From assembly GCA_021405325.1 (NCBI GenBank), contig QWII01000010.1, forward strand, positions 1 through 64,000: DNA of 64,000 nucleotides. The letters are read 5' to 3'. Position 1 is the stretch's first letter. Every line of letters starts with the position of its first letter. Of the stretch, positions 43,501-51,146 are shown piece by piece. The notes under the pieces were generated by a model. It worked only from the letters and a program-made list of their open reading frames with translations. It was not told the origin of the DNA and searched no databases. This DNA comes from Caldilinea sp. CFX5 (GTDB lineage: Bacteria; Chloroflexota; Anaerolineae; Caldilineales; Caldilineaceae). The position numbers and the translations under genes are program-made.

Positions 43501-44275
43501 CGCTGACTTGTTGGGTGCGCAACGTTTCCACTTCTTGATAAATCTGTTGCAGCCGCTGATATTGCTCCCAAAAGTCATGTTGTTCCGGCAACCGAATCTC
43601 TATACTTTGAATGATGCTAATATAATTATTGCGTTCGACCTCGCGTAGCAAACCGTAAGCAACCGCTCTATCCACCTCTTTCCGCGTTTTTTCAATGACA
43701 CGCGCCAACCGATTACGGCACTCTTCAACAGCGCGTTTGCGCATATTTTGCAATGCCGATAGATCCAGATCACTGTTCACTTGCGTCTCGAAATATTCAA
43801 GCAGATAAGCGGTTGATTGATGATCACAGCGTTCACAGCGCTTTTGAAAAACAGTGACCCAATCGATTTTGCGCCGACTAATTAACTGTAGCAGCATCTG
43901 GATTAACTCATCACCGGCTATACGTGGACGCCATTGATCGTCCAGCTCCAGCCGTGGCTCTGCCAATAATTCGCCATTGAGGAGCGGGTTAACACTCATG
44001 TCGGACGGAGAAACGAGCGCATCTTGATCAAAAAGGGCATATACTTCTCCCACGGCGCGTCGGCAGCAATGTAAACTACTTAATAAGTAAGAGGGCAACG
44101 GCAATGTCTGCATTTGTGTCAATTCATCCAACACCTTTTGCTGTTTGCTACTCAACGCCTGCTGCAATTCCTCGGCAATATGGTGTTGAAAATCATCGGC
44201 ATCGCGCCGCTGGGTTTCATATAAACGTAGCCAACGATGAACAAATTCGAGCGCCTGATTCGTCAACTTTTGCAT
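40523..44275 (-). CDS. 1250-residue P-loop NTPase of an unknown three-gene operon
   Basis: Residues 1 to about 530 are helical; a single CxxCxH motif (CERCDH, near residue 143) may bind zinc. PPELFYGRQRERDAI then leads into a STAND/AAA-type P-loop: Walker A GGRQLGKTALL (about 564) and Walker B ILLLLDEADRFLES (about 652), followed by a winged-helix-like region. A second, degenerate NTPase-like unit begins near residue 974 (SLIVGCDAAGLKELDDFLEF, no GKT) and ends in helices (LLKTFGIRRTMQQEVLTTLGQLDVASV). The gene overlaps its predecessor by 13 nt and its successor by 4 nt. STAND-like ATPases of this layout often sense invasion or signals, but no effector nuclease or toxin domain is visible. Confidence 0.75.
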   Translation of the reverse strand: MQKLTNQALEFVHRWLRLYETQRRDADDFQHHIAEELQQALSSKQQKVLDELTQMQTLPLPSYLLSSLHCCRRAVGEVYALFDQDALVSPSDMSVNPLLNGELLAEPRLELDDQWRPRIAGDELIQMLLQLISRRKIDWVTVFQKRCERCDHQSTAYLLEYFETQVNSDLDLSALQNMRKRAVEECRNRLARVIEKTRKEVDRAVAYGLLREVERNNYISIIQSIEIRLPEQHDFWEQYQRLQQIYQEVETLRTQQVSAVRKRMVATGITVEHEAYLRIQAILDKGDPLTANEYIDMALQGITLPEAQMNEDRFAAFFPQTLRQIERYLDANFEVNRITRELRNYAVGNQRNYRLGPIDMYQVAGPQATVVAEVLELWFAAKRMQRIQEAQLRIIVEGLGFPVTSVTIRPGSRRLRTTFTTGVIKDKNLCPVAHFGSSARGEYQLICAWDRPTVEELLHEVGETIHTSTPVLVFYFNRLTESRRRELARFCHNRRRMFIVVDDVLLLYLCGVRAPRLRTLFECSLPFTFLEPYAITAGVVPPELFYGRQRERDAIVDPMGSCFIYGGRQLGKTALLREVERNFHNPDLGHVVIWLDLKAEGIGYDRPIEEIWNLILRELKKHTVISTKVPHHTSIERILEYVQEWLEEDNRRRILLLLDEADRFLESDGKQVKGAEFQHAARIKGLMDRTNRRFKVVFAGLHNVQRTTRQENHPLAHYGEPICIGPLLDNDEWREARKLIEQPLASIGYRFDSPDLITLILSQTNYYPNLIQIYCTQLLRHISNTKRVQFDLKTSPPYVITSRHVNEVFQSQELRELIRQRFNWTLQLDQRYEVIAYAVAHISLEEDSNDIVEGFPVARIRQEALYWWPEGFSENTPEDAFRALVDEMVGLGILRVVNGYRYALRSPNVVLLMGTRDDIERELLRKREPAIEYEPATFRSVFRGSDTVQITDPMRRSPLTAQQESELRSRKNGVSLIVGCDAAGLKELDDFLEFAFGQEFVLSARPANLQEFVHYLAVLDQREKDGTTLLLVPSGCSWDIKWMGEALRKSQRLLSKRTFVRIVFVADPMKSWQLIHEQAEEYAKVKTEGVTVFTLQPWHETALRQWFEECGFGPRDKEGRREVYQITGNWPLLLGRFQQAALQRDPHLWRQALAQTVQEMNDPVTATSLLKTFGIRRTMQQEVLTTLGQLDVASVSDLSILLQKLSSGTLNSVLEWADLLGFVKAAGNNQWRLDPVIERLLLQSDGAKSE

Positions 44276-46242
44276 TTGCGTAAAGGCGCGGTAACGAATA
44301 TTATCCCCACCGCGTCGTCCCAGTACATCGCGATCGGTTGTGTCGATCTCCCGGCGTAAAACATCAGCTCGGTCAAACGAAGAACCTCAGCACGCACACT
44401 GGCGAGTTTGCTTACATCGTTTTCGAGTACAGGCTTGAGTAGTGTGTAAATAATGCCGCCAGGCTTTACCCATTGATACCAAACCTTACTGGCTTGACCA
44501 TAAACAACTGTACGCGAAGGAGCCTGCTCCATCCAAGCTGCTGCCTCAACGAGGAGTTGATCAAGCATTTGCTGCCAAACAGCTTCATCACGTACTGAAT
44601 GGAGCGACACCAAGTCTAAAGGCAGGCGATAGGCGGCATAGGTAGTGATCGCCTGACAAAAATCGCGGAAGTGTTGTAGATTATCGCCTTTTGGTAAACC
44701 AGACTGCGCGAGTTTGAGCAAGATGGCGGGTGCGTCGGTACTAGGCGCTAACAGGGAAGGGCGCAAGGTAGCCGCACTTAAGAAAAAAGCAGCAGCATCG
44801 CTCCAGTCGTTTAGTTCGATTAGTTCTCCATTAAGGGGTAGACGACGAAATTCACTCAACAATTGCGTAGCCAGTTCACCAATATCATAACGAACATACC
44901 GCCCAAGAATAACTGCACGCAGGAGATTGGCCTTGGGCAAGCTGTCTGCCGTATCCATTGGACCTAATACCTGCGCCAGTTGATAGGCCAGGCTCAACCG
45001 ATCTTCAGCAACCAACCGCCATACAAGGTTCCAAAGAATATCGGGCGTGCGCGCATCCGGGTATTGCAGGATTGTTTCCGCAATTTGATAAGAGGATTCA
45101 TCAAAAGTTGTGGCTAAACGAGTTCGGACATCGTGTCTAAGCTCTCCACCCGTTACAGGCGTGGCGAAAGGCGATTCAGACAAGTTCGCGCCGGTGTCTT
45201 CACGAAGTTGTTCAAAATAAACAAAGGGGGATTCATCGGCTTCTACAAGTGCAGGTGAATCTGTTTCACCGTATGTTACTTCTTGTTCTAATTCTGTGAG
45301 GGTCGCCGACGTAGTTTCTACTCTTTCATCTTCTGATGGAGTTAGCTCGTCGTGTTGTTCTGCTACTTCTTCCGTAGCAGAAACTTCGGAAATAAGATCT
45401 ATCGTTGAGGTTTCCTGCGACTCTGTATCGTCCGTTATCACAGAAAATTGGTTATCAGCTTGTTGTACAACGGAATTGGGAAGTGGATTATCATCCTCCA
45501 TTCGCTCATCATGCACAACAGGGGCCGCTGACTGACGCAAGGAATCGTTAATGGGCAGTGGTTGGTGTTCAGTAACCTCGGTAATTTCGGCGCTGCTTAT
45601 AATTCGGTCGCGTAAGATCGCGGTCACCAGTGCGCTATCGTAATGACTTGTAACCTGTGTATAAATTGTATTGAAAGTTTCATCATCAAGTTTAGCGCCG
45701 GCTTCAATCAAGATAAGTACGCCAGCCAGTGGATGCTTGCCTTCGGCCAACAGGATCAGTTGTTCGATCGGCAGATCTGTCCCTGCCTCTATCTGTTGTT
45801 GCAAAAGTGCGGCGGCTTGTTGACATGCAACTAACGGTGGAAAAGCGCTTTGGCTACGATGAACCAAAGCACGTACCCGGGCAAGCAGCCGCAGCGCTTC
45901 ACTACGTAGTTGCTCCATACGCAATTGTTCCGCCCGTTGTTGTTCCTGTACCTGCCACAAGCGGGTAAAAGACGTAACTAAGTCATCAACCGATAGCTCC
46001 TGTGTTAGATTCTCAGCAATAATTGGTGAGTCGGTTGGTGTATCCAGCAATGCGATTGTATTTGCCACAGTGGCAAAATTAGATCGAAAGGAATTGGTGG
46101 CGGCAATAATTTCCTGTGCAGGTAAGCGGCCATGTAGCCTGAGTTGTTCAGCCGCAACAGATAGGTATTGGGCAAGAGCAAGCCCTTGTTGGCGTAGCGC
46201 ATCAACTTGAACTTCTAGGGCAAGAAACCTTTCCATATCCAT
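44263..46242 (-). CDS. 659-residue lead protein of the three-gene NTPase operon
   Basis: An unrecognised protein with a GGGAG site before its ATG. The first 200 residues are helical (MDMERFLALEVQVDALRQQGLALAQ; LLARVRALVHRSQSAFPP). A strongly acidic Ser/Thr/Glu linker spans about residues 214-340 and should be disordered. The C-terminal 300 residues form alpha-helical repeats (DILWNLVWRLVAEDRLSLAYQLAQVL; LLRAVILGRYVRYDIGELATQLLSEF). It is the first gene of the operon. It may bring the partner NTPase to a target by its two helical ends; this is an inference from shape. No catalytic motif is apparent. Confidence 0.65.
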   Translation of the reverse strand: MDMERFLALEVQVDALRQQGLALAQYLSVAAEQLRLHGRLPAQEIIAATNSFRSNFATVANTIALLDTPTDSPIIAENLTQELSVDDLVTSFTRLWQVQEQQRAEQLRMEQLRSEALRLLARVRALVHRSQSAFPPLVACQQAAALLQQQIEAGTDLPIEQLILLAEGKHPLAGVLILIEAGAKLDDETFNTIYTQVTSHYDSALVTAILRDRIISSAEITEVTEHQPLPINDSLRQSAAPVVHDERMEDDNPLPNSVVQQADNQFSVITDDTESQETSTIDLISEVSATEEVAEQHDELTPSEDERVETTSATLTELEQEVTYGETDSPALVEADESPFVYFEQLREDTGANLSESPFATPVTGGELRHDVRTRLATTFDESSYQIAETILQYPDARTPDILWNLVWRLVAEDRLSLAYQLAQVLGPMDTADSLPKANLLRAVILGRYVRYDIGELATQLLSEFRRLPLNGELIELNDWSDAAAFFLSAATLRPSLLAPSTDAPAILLKLAQSGLPKGDNLQHFRDFCQAITTYAAYRLPLDLVSLHSVRDEAVWQQMLDQLLVEAAAWMEQAPSRTVVYGQASKVWYQWVKPGGIIYTLLKPVLENDVSKLASVRAEVLRLTELMFYAGRSTQPIAMYWDDAVGIIFVTAPLRKCKS

Positions 46243-46425
46243 GATGATTACTCCCTGGGGTTTATGGTAAGTCAGTATCTACCTGTAATCAGCCCATGCT
46301 GTATTTTATAGTGTAGTCATGGTAAGTATAACACAAACTTGCTAAAATGGAAAGAGTAGATCAGCAAATTGTAAGCTTCCATTTTACCCTACTCCTAACG
46401 CTCACCGACTGGGCTGTTGGCACCC

Positions 46426-47679
46426 TCACGACGCCGACCGCTGCGCCCGACTCCCCAACACCGCCGGACTCCGCCGCATCCCCCAGATGATCGCTACGCC
46501 GATCAGGCTCAACCCGGCGGCGACGAGGAAGAGCTGTTGATAGCCCCACTGCGCGGCAAAGCGACCGCCAAGCAGACTGGTCGAAGCAAAGGTGAGACTC
46601 ATCGCCATCGACACAATGCCATAGGCCACCGACCGCCAGCGCGCCTCGACCAACTCCATTTGGAACACTTGTAACGAGGGCATCCACATGGCGGCCAGGG
46701 AAGTTACGCCCAGCCCGCCGATGGCGACGCCCGCCCAGTGCGGCACCAGCGCTAAAGGCAGCAGGCTGATCGCCGTCGCCAGGGTCGTCATGGTCAGGAG
46801 CCAGGCGTGGCCGTGGCGCGCTGAGAGGCGCGGGGCAAACAAGGGAGCCAACACGGCGGCAAATTGACCGGCGCCGGTAATCACGCCGATCACTGCCGGG
46901 GTCAGTTGGAGGTCGGTGTCCATATAGGCGCTGCAAAAGGTCTGACAGACGGCAATGCCGACTTGGGCAAAGTAGACATGAAAGACCATCAGCGCAATCG
47001 TCAAGACTGGGAAGCCGGCCTGGATCTTCTCGCCGGTAGCGATGGCGACGGTTTGGCCGGGGCGGGCCAGGAAGAGCGGGACCAGCGCAAAGAGACCGAC
47101 CGCCGCCGCCACCCACAGACTCAAGCGGTAGGGGTCGGGTTGATCGATGGAATAGCCAAAGAGGAAACCGAACAAGGTGGGCAGCAGACCAGCCACAATC
47201 GCGCCCAGAAACGAACCGAGGCCGCGCATCATGCTGTTGAGGGCGTAGGCGCTGCTGCGATTTTGCACCGTCGTCACCCCCATCAAGGCCGGCACCAGGT
47301 TGATGTTAAAGAGCGACCAGCCGCCGGAGGTGATGGCCTGGGTGATAATCGGCCAGGTGTTGTGGAGGCTGGCCGGCAGAAACTCGACCAACGGCAAGGC
47401 GGCCATGCCGATAATCGTGATGATGCCGCCGGTAAACATGGCCTTGCGTGTGCCGAAGTAGCTGCCCGCCGCGCCGCTGGGCAGGCTCATTGCCATGTAA
47501 GCGATGGCCCCGGTTGCGCCGAAGAGGCCCAAGTATTCCAGACCATAGCCCAAGCGGAGGATGTAGAGGGTCTTTGACAAAATCTGAATCCCCATAAAAC
47601 TGACGGCAAAGATCGCAGTGGCGGCCGCCAGCAACAGGTTATCGCGGGAAAAACGTGCTTGTGAAAACTGAGCTAACAT
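46426..47679 (-). CDS. MFS transporter
   Basis: A 417-residue protein with twelve helices in two halves. MFS motif A (SGAAGSYFGTRKAMFTGGI) is atypical but well placed. The central loop is short (LFLARPGQTVAIATGEKIQAGF). The second half shows the usual mirror of the first (APRLSARHGHAWLLTMTTLA). The C-terminus is Arg-rich. It follows menA by 47 bp on the same strand and probably shares its transcript. The substrate is unknown. A 251-residue open frame overlapping it in another frame is a shadow. Confidence 0.87.
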   Translation of the reverse strand: MLAQFSQARFSRDNLLLAAATAIFAVSFMGIQILSKTLYILRLGYGLEYLGLFGATGAIAYMAMSLPSGAAGSYFGTRKAMFTGGIITIIGMAALPLVEFLPASLHNTWPIITQAITSGGWSLFNINLVPALMGVTTVQNRSSAYALNSMMRGLGSFLGAIVAGLLPTLFGFLFGYSIDQPDPYRLSLWVAAAVGLFALVPLFLARPGQTVAIATGEKIQAGFPVLTIALMVFHVYFAQVGIAVCQTFCSAYMDTDLQLTPAVIGVITGAGQFAAVLAPLFAPRLSARHGHAWLLTMTTLATAISLLPLALVPHWAGVAIGGLGVTSLAAMWMPSLQVFQMELVEARWRSVAYGIVSMAMSLTFASTSLLGGRFAAQWGYQQLFLVAAGLSLIGVAIIWGMRRSPAVLGSRAQRSAS

Positions 47680-47726
47680 GACGGAGCCTTCAACTCGCTA
47701 GTGTTTTGGGTGATGATGTAAGATTA

Positions 47727-48629
47727 TTAAAGTGCAGCAATGAGAAACCCCACTGCCAACAGCACACTAAAGACCAGACTCAAGCGCGCCGTTCCGGCCA
47801 GCGTGGCATTGAGTGCCTTGCCTTGCGTTGTGAAGACGGCGCGCAAGAGCGGCAACGCTAACGGCAACGAGAGCCAGGGCAGCAGCACCCATACGCTTTG
47901 GCTTTGACCGAGCCAGAGCCAGAGCGGCGTCAGATAGGCGATCACGAGCAGCAGCAGGTATTCGATCTGCGTCCCCTGTCGCCCCAGGCGGACGGCCAGG
48001 GTGCGTTTGTTGGCGCGGCGGTCGGTGTCGATGTCGCGCAGGTTGTTGACGACGAGAATGGCGGTGATGAGCAGACCGGGCGGCACGGCAGCCCAGATCA
48101 CCGGCGCCGGCAGGGTATGGGCTTGCACATAGTAGGAGCCGCAAACGGCTACCAGTCCAAAGAAGAGAAAGACAAAGAGATCGCCCAGGCCGTAGTAGCC
48201 AAAGGGAAAGGGGCCGCCCGTGTAGGCAAGCGCCGCCAGCAGCGCCGCCAGCCCGGCAATAAAAATCGGCCAGCCGCCCGCCCAGATGAGATACAAGCCG
48301 ATGAGCGCCGCCGCGCCAAAGATGACAACCATCCCCCAGCGCATGGCATCCGGCGTCAGTAGACCGGCTGAGGTGACGCGGGTTGGCCCCAGCCGTTCGC
48401 TGGTGTCGGCGCCTTTGAAGAAGTCAAAGTAGTCGTTGGCGAAGTTGCTGCCGATCTGGAGCAACACGGCGCAGAGCAAGGCGGCCAGCGCCGGCCCTAC
48501 CTGAAAGACGCCGTCCGCAATGGCCAACGCCACGCCCACCAAAATCGGGCCGACCGCAGCCGGCAAGGTTTTCGGACGGGCGGCTAAGACCCAGGCTTGT
48601 TGCGCCGTGACGGGCGGTAATGAATTCAT
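47727..48629 (-). CDS. menA: 1,4-dihydroxy-2-naphthoate polyprenyltransferase
   Basis: A 300-residue UbiA-superfamily prenyltransferase with about eight membrane helices and both Asp-rich prenyl-diphosphate motifs: [20 protein letters not shown] (first) and [22 protein letters not shown] (second). The [19 protein letters not shown]-terminus and the [11 protein letters not shown] block are typical of MenA. It adds the isoprenoid chain to 1,4-dihydroxy-2-naphthoate in menaquinone synthesis, at the cytoplasmic membrane. It sits in a same-strand run with the SRAP and HEAT-like genes but is separated from them by three strong hairpins (48681-48793), so it may have its own promoter. No other men gene is nearby. 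Confidence 0.92.
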   Translation of the reverse strand: MNSLPPVTAQQAWVLAARPKTLPAAVGPILVGVALAIADGVFQVGPALAALLCAVLLQIGSNFANDYFDFFKGADTSERLGPTRVTSAGLLTPDAMRWGMVVIFGAAALIGLYLIWAGGWPIFIAGLAALLAALAYTGGPFPFGYYGLGDLFVFLFFGLVAVCGSYYVQAHTLPAPVIWAAVPPGLLITAILVVNNLRDIDTDRRANKRTLAVRLGRQGTQIEYLLLLVIAYLTPLWLWLGQSQSVWVLLPWLSLPLALPLLRAVFTTQGKALNATLAGTARLSLVFSVLLAVGFLIAAL

Positions 48630-48680
48630 ACGGTGCCGTTACCTTCATGGTTGCCCCACCCCTGTCGCTTGCTCGTCACC

Positions 48681-48793
48681 CGGGAGCCTGTCGGGCGCGG
48701 CGTGGTGATACCGCGCCCAACAGGCTCCCGACGCTCCGCGTCCGCGGGGGACGCGGAGCCTCCCGTCGGGTTCCCACGGAGACCGTGGGAACC
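48681..48793. repeat. Cluster of three independent hairpins
   Basis: Hairpin a: CGGGAGCCTGTCGGGCGCGG (48681-48700) with its complement at 48711-48730, one imperfection. Hairpin b: GCTCCGCGTC (48733-48742) with its complement to 48759. Hairpin c: GGTTCCCACGG (48769-48779) with its complement to 48793. Three unrelated palindromes packed in 113 bp upstream of menA suggest an accumulation of mobile-type palindromes or a strong transcript-end structure for the HEAT-like gene. Confidence 0.8.
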
Positions 48794-48804
48794 AGGGTGG
48801 GAAA

Positions 48805-49743
48805 TTATTGTTGTTCGAGAAAGCGCGCTACGGTCAGGTTATGATCCGCTACCAGGGCTAAGGCTTCGCGGAGGATGGCGGCTTTGGTTTTGGGTAGCCC
48901 GACTTTCGACGCGTCGAGCAATAATTGTACCACAGGCGGCTTGCCACTTGTCACCATCGTCACCGTCAGATAACGATATGCGTCCAGGTGTTGGCTCTGT
49001 TGGAGAAAATGGGTGAGGAAGGCTTGGCCCTGTATGCCGCCGCGATGATTGAGGAGCAGATCAAACAGCCCCACCAGCACGACTTCATGCTTGGATTCGC
49101 CGTAACGGGTGAGGATGCCGGGCAGCAGATCGGGGCGCAAGTGAACCAGGTTGCTCAAGCAGGTGGAGACCACTTCGGGCAACGTATGCGCGCCATCCTG
49201 CATGACATAAAAGTAAAGGGCAGTTGTCTCACTTTGGGCCGCCAGGACTTTGGCGGCGGTCAGGGCCGGTTCGGCGGACATAGGGTCGGTGTGTTCGTTG
49301 GCTAACAAGCGCACGGCGTGATAGCGCGCCAGTTCATCCTCCACCTCGACCAACGCCAGCAGCGCTGCCGACCGCAACATGGCCCCTTCTTCCTTAAATT
49401 GGGGTGGGGGAAAGACAAAGGTTTCCGCCGCTTGCGCCAGGAACGGGGCATCGGTCGGCAACACGATTTCACGCAAGGCGCGGAGAATGGCGGCGCGCAT
49501 GTAGGCCGCGGGATCCAGCTTTTGGCTATGAGCGCTGTAGTGAGCATAAAGATCGAGCAGCGCCCCTCTAGCCGCCGACCAGGGTTGGCGCGTCAGGGTT
49601 TGGACTGCCGCCAACACCACTTCTGAGCCGTAACGAGCCTGGAGCAAGTTCACGGCGTAATCGGCTTGCGCTTGCGGGTTGCCGGCCAGGGCGCGTAACT
49701 GTTGCACCTGGCCGGCCTGGGCGGCATCCTTCTTTTTAGCCAT
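48805..49743 (-). CDS. HEAT-like repeat protein
   Basis: A 312-residue Ala/Leu-rich, helix-rich protein. Paired helices of about 35 residues recur (MLRSAALLALVEVEDELARYHAVRLLANEHTDPMSAEPALTAAKVLAA; VVLVGLFDLLLNHRGGIQGQAFLTHFL), in the manner of HEAT/Armadillo scaffolds. There is no signal peptide and no catalytic motif. The N-terminus is basic (MAKKKDAAQAGQ). Its start overlaps the end of the SRAP gene by 8 nt, so the two are translationally coupled. It may be a scaffold for a DNA-repair or protein complex; this is an inference from context. Confidence 0.75.
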   Translation of the reverse strand: MAKKKDAAQAGQVQQLRALAGNPQAQADYAVNLLQARYGSEVVLAAVQTLTRQPWSAARGALLDLYAHYSAHSQKLDPAAYMRAAILRALREIVLPTDAPFLAQAAETFVFPPPQFKEEGAMLRSAALLALVEVEDELARYHAVRLLANEHTDPMSAEPALTAAKVLAAQSETTALYFYVMQDGAHTLPEVVSTCLSNLVHLRPDLLPGILTRYGESKHEVVLVGLFDLLLNHRGGIQGQAFLTHFLQQSQHLDAYRYLTVTMVTSGKPPVVQLLLDASKVGLPKTKAAILREALALVADHNLTVARFLEQQ

Positions 49744-50428
49744 GATCGATCAACGCCTGCACACAATCGGCGCCTTCGTTGCGGGTGTTGTTGACATAAG
49801 TGCTGACCGGATAAGCCATCAGGCCATCATCAGCGTAGGGGCGCAACAGGTGTTGCAGTTGATCCATCGCTTGGGGCGTTTCATCACGACCGGTCCCCAG
49901 CCACTGGGCATAATCTTCCGGTGCGATAATGACCGGCATCCGGTCATGGAGCGGCGTCATCAGGGTATTGGCGGACGTGGTCAACAGCGTACAACTTTCC
50001 AGCGCCGAGCCGTCGGCCCCTTCCCAATATTCCCAGAGACCGGCAATGGCAAAGGGCGCGCCGTCGGGCGTGGTGATGTAAAAGGGTTGCTTGCCTTTGC
50101 CCTGTTTCTGCCACTCATAAAAACCGTTGGCTGGCACCAGGCAGCGCCGCCGTTTGAACGCGGCCCGGAAGGCCGGTTTTTCCGTGACGGTTTCCGCGCG
50201 CGCGTTGATCATACGGGCGCCCATCGACGGGTCTTTTGACCACGAAGGCACCAGGCCCCAATAGGTCAACGCCCATTCACGGGCGGCGCTTTGCGGGTTC
50301 ATACGCACGACCGCGACCGGCTGCGTCGGCGCAATGTTATAGCGCGGCACAACCACCGGTTCCTGCGGCAGTTCAAAGAGTGTAGCTAGCTGGTCGGGCG
50401 GGGCGGTGAGGGTGAAACGTCCACACAT
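49736..50428 (-). CDS. SRAP-domain (YedK/HMCES-type) abasic-site protein
   Basis: A 230-residue protein from the ATG at 50428 (an AGAGAGG site precedes it); the longer open frame to 50482 would bury the catalytic Cys. That Cys is residue 2 (MCGRFTL), which forms the thiazolidine crosslink to abasic DNA. Other landmarks: RYNIAPTQPVAVVR, NARAET, LVPANGFYEWQ with its Glu, and HDRMPVII with its His. Members protect single-stranded DNA at replication-blocking abasic sites. It begins a same-strand series (HEAT-like, menA, MFS). SOS control is not visible: I see no LexA-type box before it. Confidence 0.95.
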   Translation of the reverse strand: MCGRFTLTAPPDQLATLFELPQEPVVVPRYNIAPTQPVAVVRMNPQSAAREWALTYWGLVPSWSKDPSMGARMINARAETVTEKPAFRAAFKRRRCLVPANGFYEWQKQGKGKQPFYITTPDGAPFAIAGLWEYWEGADGSALESCTLLTTSANTLMTPLHDRMPVIIAPEDYAQWLGTGRDETPQAMDQLQHLLRPYADDGLMAYPVSTYVNNTRNEGADCVQALIDHG

Positions 50429-50622
50429 GGCAACCTCTCTTTCTGTTGGACAGTCGGCGCTGGTCAATGACCAGCGCGACAAAGAGACCGAACATCTGTG
50501 CTTATTTTACAACAATTGCTGTAGATCCGCAACCTGACAAACGGCTCTTGGGTTACAGCGTAGATGGAGTAGAATAGAGAAGCATCGTAACGGTGATTTA
50601 TCAAAAAATAGTGAGGAAGGGC

Positions 50623-51072
50623 ATGATTCACCCGACATTCCAAGTAAGCGAAGAAATTTATATTCATGCGGCGCGTGAAGCAGTTTGGGCGCGTTGGATA
50701 CGGATCGGGGAGTGGCCGCGCTGGCGGAGCGATGTTAGCTTGGCAAAGTGGCTCGACAAAGAACAGTGGCGAGAAGGCGCAACCTTTGTGCTGCAGCCTG
50801 CCAACGGGGTTGTCACGCAGCAGCGCTATCTCATTCGTATGGTCGTGCCGGCGGATACAACCGTCTGGGAGAACAACAGCCGCAGCCAAGGAGTAGTTTA
50901 CACGCTTCATCTGGCTGATCAGGTGGGCGGCTGCAAAGTGGCCCTGCGCTGCATCTTTCATGGCTGGGGTTCGCTGCTGAAGCGATTCAATGCCGTCGGC
51001 GAAAAAGCCAGGCTACACACCCTCCTCACTGCGTTGAAAATGGTTGTAGAACAGCCTGATTCGCGCCGGTAG
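50623..51072 (+). CDS. SRPBCC/START-fold hydrophobic-ligand protein
   Basis: A 149-residue protein with the polyketide-cyclase-like fold. The N-terminal strand is EEIYIHAAREAVWARWIRIGEWPRW (typical of the family: ...A-x-x-V-W-x-x-...W-P-x-W), followed by several strands and a long C-terminal helix (LLTALKMVVEQPDSRR). I choose the ATG at 50623 because of a GAGGAAGGG site; an upstream GTG at 50593 is in frame but unsupported. Such domains bind lipids, polyketides or aromatic ligands. There is no operon partner. A hairpin repeat follows. Confidence 0.75.
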   Translation: MIHPTFQVSEEIYIHAAREAVWARWIRIGEWPRWRSDVSLAKWLDKEQWREGATFVLQPANGVVTQQRYLIRMVVPADTTVWENNSRSQGVVYTLHLADQVGGCKVALRCIFHGWGSLLKRFNAVGEKARLHTLLTALKMVVEQPDSRR

Positions 51073-51080
51073 GCGCCTCG

Positions 51081-51138
51081 CGCTCCCAGCCGATCGGTGA
51101 CCAATGGTTAGGACGCCGGTCACGGACCGGCTGGGAGC
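51081..51138. repeat. Invariant-loop hairpin repeat, locus 4
   Basis: The right copy GCCGGT-CACGG-ACCGGCTGGGAGCG (51115-51138) is intact. The left copy (51081-51104) is decayed (CTCCCAGCCGATCGGTGACC) but still pairs with it. The loop is the complement of CCGTG. It fits the same family with a GCCGGT/ACCGGC stem. Confidence 0.75.
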
Positions 51139-51146
51139 GGGTGTGG

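Noticed and set aside
46361..47116. 251-residue minus-strand frame overlapping the MFS transporter
   Set aside because: Its Arg/Pro-rich translation is a frame shadow; the real gene in the other frame has twelve helices.
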